In this document: in pieces, positions 5,305 to 8,595 of the stretch
Layout of the letters: every line of letters starts with the position of its first letter
How positions within the stretch are numbered: the first letter of the stretch is position 1
Source: an uncultured Clostridia bacterium
Lineage (GTDB): Bacteria > Bacillota > Clostridia > Oscillospirales > Ruminococcaceae
Direction: 5' to 3'
DNA: 8,595 nt
Assembly: GCA_946056455.1 (NCBI GenBank)
Contig: CAMGJS010000029.1
Span: 1 to 8,595, forward strand
Notes under the pieces: generated by a model
Databases searched by the model: none
What the model was told of the DNA's origin: nothing
Seen by the model: only the letters and a program-made list of their open reading frames with translations
Position numbers and translations under genes: made by a program

Positions 5305-7395
5305 TCATTTTCTGTTGTCGCTGTCAATAGGCTTTGGAACGGGAGCAGACGCTCCGCTCTTTGCGGATGAGGCAAAACCGAAATTAGATTTGCCGTGCTT
5401 CTTTACGCCGTACATTGCTTCGTCCGCCGCATTGAGAAGTTCTTCACAGTTCTTGCCGTTTTCGTTGAAATGGGCAATACCTATCGCACAGTTAATTGAG
5501 AGATGCTCGCCCGTCGACTCGGATGTGAAGCCCTTCGACATTGTCTTTATAAGGTCGCCCGCAACATCAGCGGGAGAAACATTCGGAACATTGATGCAGG
5601 CAACAAATTCGTCGCCGCCGAAACGACCTGCAAAGCCTCTTTCAAAGGTAAGCTCCTTCAAGGTGTCGGCTGTGAATTTAAGTACTTCGTCACCGCAGGC
5701 ATGACCGAAATCGTCGTTGAAGTGCTTGAAATCATCAAGGTCGATGAACATAATAAAGCTGTTATACTTACGCACAGTTGAAAGTTCAAGCTCATTTGCA
5801 AGTGCCTTGATAAAGCTTTCTCTGTTGTAGACCTGAGTAAGAGCGTCAAAGTTCGCTCTCTGGATAAGGCGCATTTCATCGCGCTTTTCACGGTCAATAT
5901 CAACGATGACGCCGATAAGCTTGGTGGGAACATCGTCACGGTCAAAGAATTTTGTAGCACGGATAAGCACCCACGCAAAGTCGCCGTAGATATTCTGGAA
6001 ACGGTATTCGCCCTGAAGATAGTTGGAGCCTGTGCCTAAAATTTTATCAAGGTCGGCAAAATATCTTTCACGGTCGTCCTTATGTATCCTCAGCTTATAG
6101 AAAAAGCTGTCCTGAATATCGTCCGATTTAGGTCTGAAACTGAATTTTTTGTTGAAATTATTTGAAACATAAACAGTCTGTTTTGAGAAGTTTATCTCAA
6201 ATACGATATTGTTTGTCATTTCAACGATGGTGCGGTAACGCTGTTCGCTTTCAAAAACATCGTCGAACATCGCGTTGAACGCTCTTCCTATCTGGCCGTA
6301 TTCATCATAGGAGTCAACATCGAATCTTGCCTTCTGGTCTCCTCTGCTCTTTTTGGTGAGAACATTGACAATATTGAGAATAGGCTTTGAAAAATAAATC
6401 ACAAAGAAAACAATTATTGCGGTTTCAAGAACAAAGCATATAACAGTTGCGATCTTAAAAGATGTTGTGTTAATGTTGAGTTCCTTGGCAATATCGTTTC
6501 TGCCGACTATTGTAACAAGCTTCCAGTTTGTTCCGCATATGCCTGTGATATGGATAAATTCGCTTGTACGGTCTATATCTGTCTTTTCAAATATTTCATC
6601 GTCGGATAAATCAGCCTTAGAAAAGGTATCTGTATAGACAGAAAAGTTGTTATCCTTTTTATATTCGCTCGCCTTTCCGCTTGAGAGCGACAGAATATTC
6701 TGATAAGCGTCAATTATTCCGCCCGTTGACGAACTGATAACCTTTGTGTCAAACAGGTTTTTCTGTATCTGTGTCGTTGTGCAAAGCTGAACGAATGTTC
6801 CGACATTATTTTCATCGTATGCAATATTCCTGCATACAAGAAACGCCGCAGTGTTCGTTCCTCCAACCTTGATATTCATGAATTCTGAGACTCCCCCGCT
6901 GTTTGACGCAAGCGACACTCTGTCGGGATTGTCGGTGATGACTGACAGATATTCATCGCAACCCTCAGACATCGCAATGACATTTCCTTCCGCGTCAAGA
7001 ATAACAGCGAGTTCGACATTCGGGTTACTCTGCTGATACGAATTCACGGAATTCTGAACATAGGTACTGATATCGTCAAGACGGTTATAATCCGGGTGAT
7101 AAGGTCTGTCAAAAGGAGCCATAGACATTATCGCAGTATATGAAGAAATATCTTTATTTATGGCAATATTTCTGCCGTGGTTCTGTAATTCATTTACAAA
7201 GGAGCCGACCATCTCCGCCCTTGCCGAAGCGGAACTGCATATTACCTGCATCGCAGCGGAATCGACAGCATCCGAAGATTCTTTAAGAGCAACTATATTA
7301 AAAATTGCCACTGCAAGTAAAGCAATAAGCGCCATTGCAAGCGCAAATTTTGTTGTAATTTTCAGAATGTCGCCCCCTTTTCCCGTAAATATCAA
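5305..7395 (-). CDS. Membrane-bound sensor diguanylate cyclase (Cache-HAMP-PAS-GGDEF)
   Basis: Predicted to make c-di-GMP from two GTP in response to an extracellular signal. Numbering here uses the upstream TTG start (696 residues). Order: membrane segment about 17-36; large extracytoplasmic region about 37-310 of the double-Cache type; second membrane segment about 313-335; HAMP about 337-385; PAS about 386-502 (with YRTIVEMTNNIVFEI and FAWVLIRATKFFD); GGDEF domain about 512-675. The catalytic domain has FDALTQVYNR, the metal-binding FIDLDDFKHFN (550-560), intact GGDEF (593-597) and DEAMYGVKKHGKSN near the end, so it should be active. No EAL domain follows; the tail is Ser/Ala/Pro-rich. The RxxD inhibitory site before GGDEF is absent. 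The start is uncertain: a CTG at 7363-7365, preceded by GGGGG at 7 nt, would give 686 residues starting MKITTKFALA and fits the promoter better. Confidence 0.93.
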   Translation of the reverse strand: MIFTGKGGDILKITTKFALAMALIALLAVAIFNIVALKESSDAVDSAAMQVICSSASARAEMVGSFVNELQNHGRNIAINKDISSYTAIMSMAPFDRPYHPDYNRLDDISTYVQNSVNSYQQSNPNVELAVILDAEGNVIAMSEGCDEYLSVITDNPDRVSLASNSGGVSEFMNIKVGGTNTAAFLVCRNIAYDENNVGTFVQLCTTTQIQKNLFDTKVISSSTGGIIDAYQNILSLSSGKASEYKKDNNFSVYTDTFSKADLSDDEIFEKTDIDRTSEFIHITGICGTNWKLVTIVGRNDIAKELNINTTSFKIATVICFVLETAIIVFFVIYFSKPILNIVNVLTKKSRGDQKARFDVDSYDEYGQIGRAFNAMFDDVFESEQRYRTIVEMTNNIVFEINFSKQTVYVSNNFNKKFSFRPKSDDIQDSFFYKLRIHKDDRERYFADLDKILGTGSNYLQGEYRFQNIYGDFAWVLIRATKFFDRDDVPTKLIGVIVDIDREKRDEMRLIQRANFDALTQVYNRESFIKALANELELSTVRKYNSFIMFIDLDDFKHFNDDFGHACGDEVLKFTADTLKELTFERGFAGRFGGDEFVACINVPNVSPADVAGDLIKTMSKGFTSESTGEHLSINCAIGIAHFNENGKNCEELLNAADEAMYGVKKHGKSNFGFASSAKSGASAPVPKPIDSDNRK
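7373..7377 (-). promoter_or_regulatory. Ribosome binding site pointing to a CTG start of the diguanylate cyclase
   Basis: GGGGG lies 7 nt before CTG (7363-7365), directly ahead of a Lys-rich start and the first membrane segment. The alternative TTG at 7393-7395 has no clear Shine-Dalgarno sequence and would sit only about 16 nt from the predicted transcription start. Confidence 0.55.
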
Positions 7396-7417
7396 TATAC
7401 ACTCATACTCATCTTAC

Positions 7418-7446
7418 ATTATAATGCAAAAATAATGTTTTGTAAA
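7418..7446 (-). promoter_or_regulatory. Sigma-A promoter of the diguanylate cyclase gene
   Basis: On the minus strand the -35 box is TTTACA (7441-7446) and the -10 box is TATAAT (7418-7423), with a 17-bp spacer. Transcription should start near 7411. Because the upstream GH44 gene has its own terminator, the cyclase is probably transcribed independently. Confidence 0.75.
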
Positions 7447-7487
7447 GTGTTTTTTAAAATATTTTAACAAAATAAAATACCTTTTTT

Positions 7488-7527
7488 ACAACAAAAGCCG
7501 TTTGGCATTATACATCCAAACGGCTTT
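7488..7527 (-). terminator. Rho-independent terminator of the GH44 gene
   Basis: A perfect 12-bp stem, AAAGCCGTTTGG (7494-7505) with CCAAACGGCTTT (7516-7527), around a 10-nt loop. On the minus strand it is followed by TTTTGTTGT, an imperfect T-tract. It lies 8 bp after the stop of the GH44 gene and upstream of the cyclase promoter. Confidence 0.85.
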
Positions 7528-7535
7528 GAAAAATA

Positions 7536-8595
7536 TTATTCCTTTTTCTCGCTTTTAAGTTCATTAATAAAGAGGTACAGCATTCCCATCACAGTAAGAG
7601 CTGCAAAAAACAACGCTCCGCCTTTAAGCAGTGACAAAACCGTCAAGGGCTTTCTGTCACCGTCGTTATCATCGTTTAAAGATGTGACATCATTTTCGCC
7701 CGTTACAGAGGTTTCTGAAACGGTAGTTGTCGGCAGAGGCTCTTCTGTGGCGATAGATGTTACTGTGGTTGTATCGCCTGTACTTTCCGAAAACGAAAGC
7801 ATGGGAGAGAGCGAAACGAGTACAACGCTGTAAGGTTCAAGCTCAACTGTGATCTCATCTCCGGATACAGCAAACGACTCGCCCTCTGTTATTTCAGGTC
7901 TGCCGTCGGAAAAACCGAAGGTCTTTGCCGATGTATATTTGTATTCGGAAGATATTTTTACATTTATGGTTTCTGTAAGGCTGTCGCTCTTATTCGCAAG
8001 GATTATGTTGAGAGTTCCCTCGTTGTCTATTGCCGCAAAGGAGGAGCAGAGTTCATTGTTGCTGTTATCGGACCTTACGCTGACATTACCGAAGTTTCCT
8101 CCGTTGCCGTCAAAATTTGTAAAAAGATTTATCGCGGAATACTGATATACTGTGTCCGCATTTCTTTCGGGAGAAAGACAAGCAAGGAACACGCCCTCTT
8201 CCGCAAAGCATCCGAGCGCTTCGACCTGTGCTATTCCTCCCGAGATGTTTCCGCCGCCGCCGAAATTATATTCGGTCAAAGAAAGCTTTGTTCCCGGATA
8301 ATACTCGTTTATTGAAGCCTGAAGAGTAGGCAACAAGGGATAAAACTCCTTATATTCCCCGTCGTTTGTGTATGAACCGTCCCACAAAGCTCTGACGGAC
8401 TGTATTCTGAGTTTATTTGCTTCGTCTGAATTATCTGAGATAATGTTCATTCCGTAAGAGGTTTTTTCATCGGGAAAATATTTTACATCAAGAACATCGA
8501 TAAGACGGGCGCCCTTTGCCTTGGACTCTCTGTTTATGCTGTCAAGATAAAAATCAATAAACCAGCTGTATTCGTTCTTATATTTATTCCATCCT
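7536..8595 (-). CDS. GH44 family glycoside hydrolase, C-terminal part, with membrane anchor (5' end beyond the window)
   Basis: The last 353 codons of a larger gene; the frame is open to the right edge, so the ATG at 8448-8450 is internal. GH44 enzymes are endo-beta-1,4-glucanases/xyloglucanases acting outside the cell. Counting from the window edge: the end of the catalytic barrel (1-150) has YSWFIDFYLDSIN, QSVRALWDGSY, YYPGTKLSLTEYNFGG (98-113) and ISGGIAQVEALGCF. E108 (codon 8271-8273) is the expected catalytic nucleophile; the acid/base glutamate is outside the window. A beta-sandwich domain (about 155-265, with YQYSAINLFTNFDG and LNIILANKS) follows, as in family members. Then come a Ser/Thr/Asp-rich linker (about 268-316), one hydrophobic segment (about 318-343) and a basic-rich tail KSEKKE, so the enzyme is probably tethered to the cell membrane by its C-terminus. 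No dockerin or proper sortase motif is seen. Confidence 0.87.
   Translation of the reverse strand, partial: GWNKYKNEYSWFIDFYLDSINRESKAKGARLIDVLDVKYFPDEKTSYGMNIISDNSDEANKLRIQSVRALWDGSYTNDGEYKEFYPLLPTLQASINEYYPGTKLSLTEYNFGGGGNISGGIAQVEALGCFAEEGVFLACLSPERNADTVYQYSAINLFTNFDGNGGNFGNVSVRSDNSNNELCSSFAAIDNEGTLNIILANKSDSLTETINVKISSEYKYTSAKTFGFSDGRPEITEGESFAVSGDEITVELEPYSVVLVSLSPMLSFSESTGDTTTVTSIATEEPLPTTTVSETSVTGENDVTSLNDDNDGDRKPLTVLSLLKGGALFFAALTVMGMLYLFINELKSEKKE

Noticed and set aside
7505..7516. TATAAT-like sequence in the loop of the GH44 terminator, minus strand
   Set aside because: It has no good -35 box at 17 bp and lies in a terminator hairpin; the promoter at 7418-7446 is much better.
7722..7736. 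LPTTT in the GH44 linker as a sortase signal
   Set aside because: It lacks the final Gly of LPxTG and lies about 27 residues before the hydrophobic segment instead of directly before it; it is more likely part of the Thr-rich linker.

Overview
This 8.6 kb stretch looks chromosomal and comes from a low-to-mid GC Firmicute. The best guess is a Clostridia/Ruminococcaceae-like gut or rumen bacterium. The reasons are strong purine-rich Shine-Dalgarno sites, sigma-A promoters with 17-bp spacers, short intergenic gaps, the MEP isoprenoid route, and a GH44 plant-polysaccharide hydrolase. The organism is inferred from content; no taxonomic marker was tested. I see no tRNA, rRNA, insertion sequence, CRISPR array or integrase.

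Left part (1-2722, minus strand): the operon ruvC-ruvA-ruvB-glmM, read right to left. RuvC, RuvA and RuvB form the Holliday-junction branch-migration and resolution machine. GlmM starts peptidoglycan amino-sugar synthesis and runs off the left edge. Gaps between genes are only 6 to 19 bp. The operon has a near-consensus promoter at 2786-2814, and ruvC begins at TTG, not ATG.

Middle (2868-5303, plus strand): a divergent promoter drives ispD, ispF, a hexapeptide-repeat sugar O-acetyltransferase and a YopX-domain-like protein. The first three genes overlap at their stop/start codons (TAATG, then ATGA), which suggests translational coupling. The unit ends at a perfect inverted repeat, which also ends the convergent gene on the other side.

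Right part (5305-8595, minus strand): a membrane-bound Cache-HAMP-PAS-GGDEF diguanylate cyclase with its own promoter. Upstream of it lies the 3' part of a GH44 glycoside hydrolase gene that runs off the right edge. The hydrolase ends in a Ser/Thr-rich linker and a C-terminal transmembrane anchor, so it is probably displayed on the cell surface. A terminator separates it from the cyclase gene.

Most of the window is ordinary housekeeping. The points that deserve a second look are the membrane-anchored, apparently divergent GH44 next to a c-di-GMP sensor, the YopX-like gene at the end of an isoprenoid operon, and two non-ATG starts that share the same GGGGG-N7 spacing.
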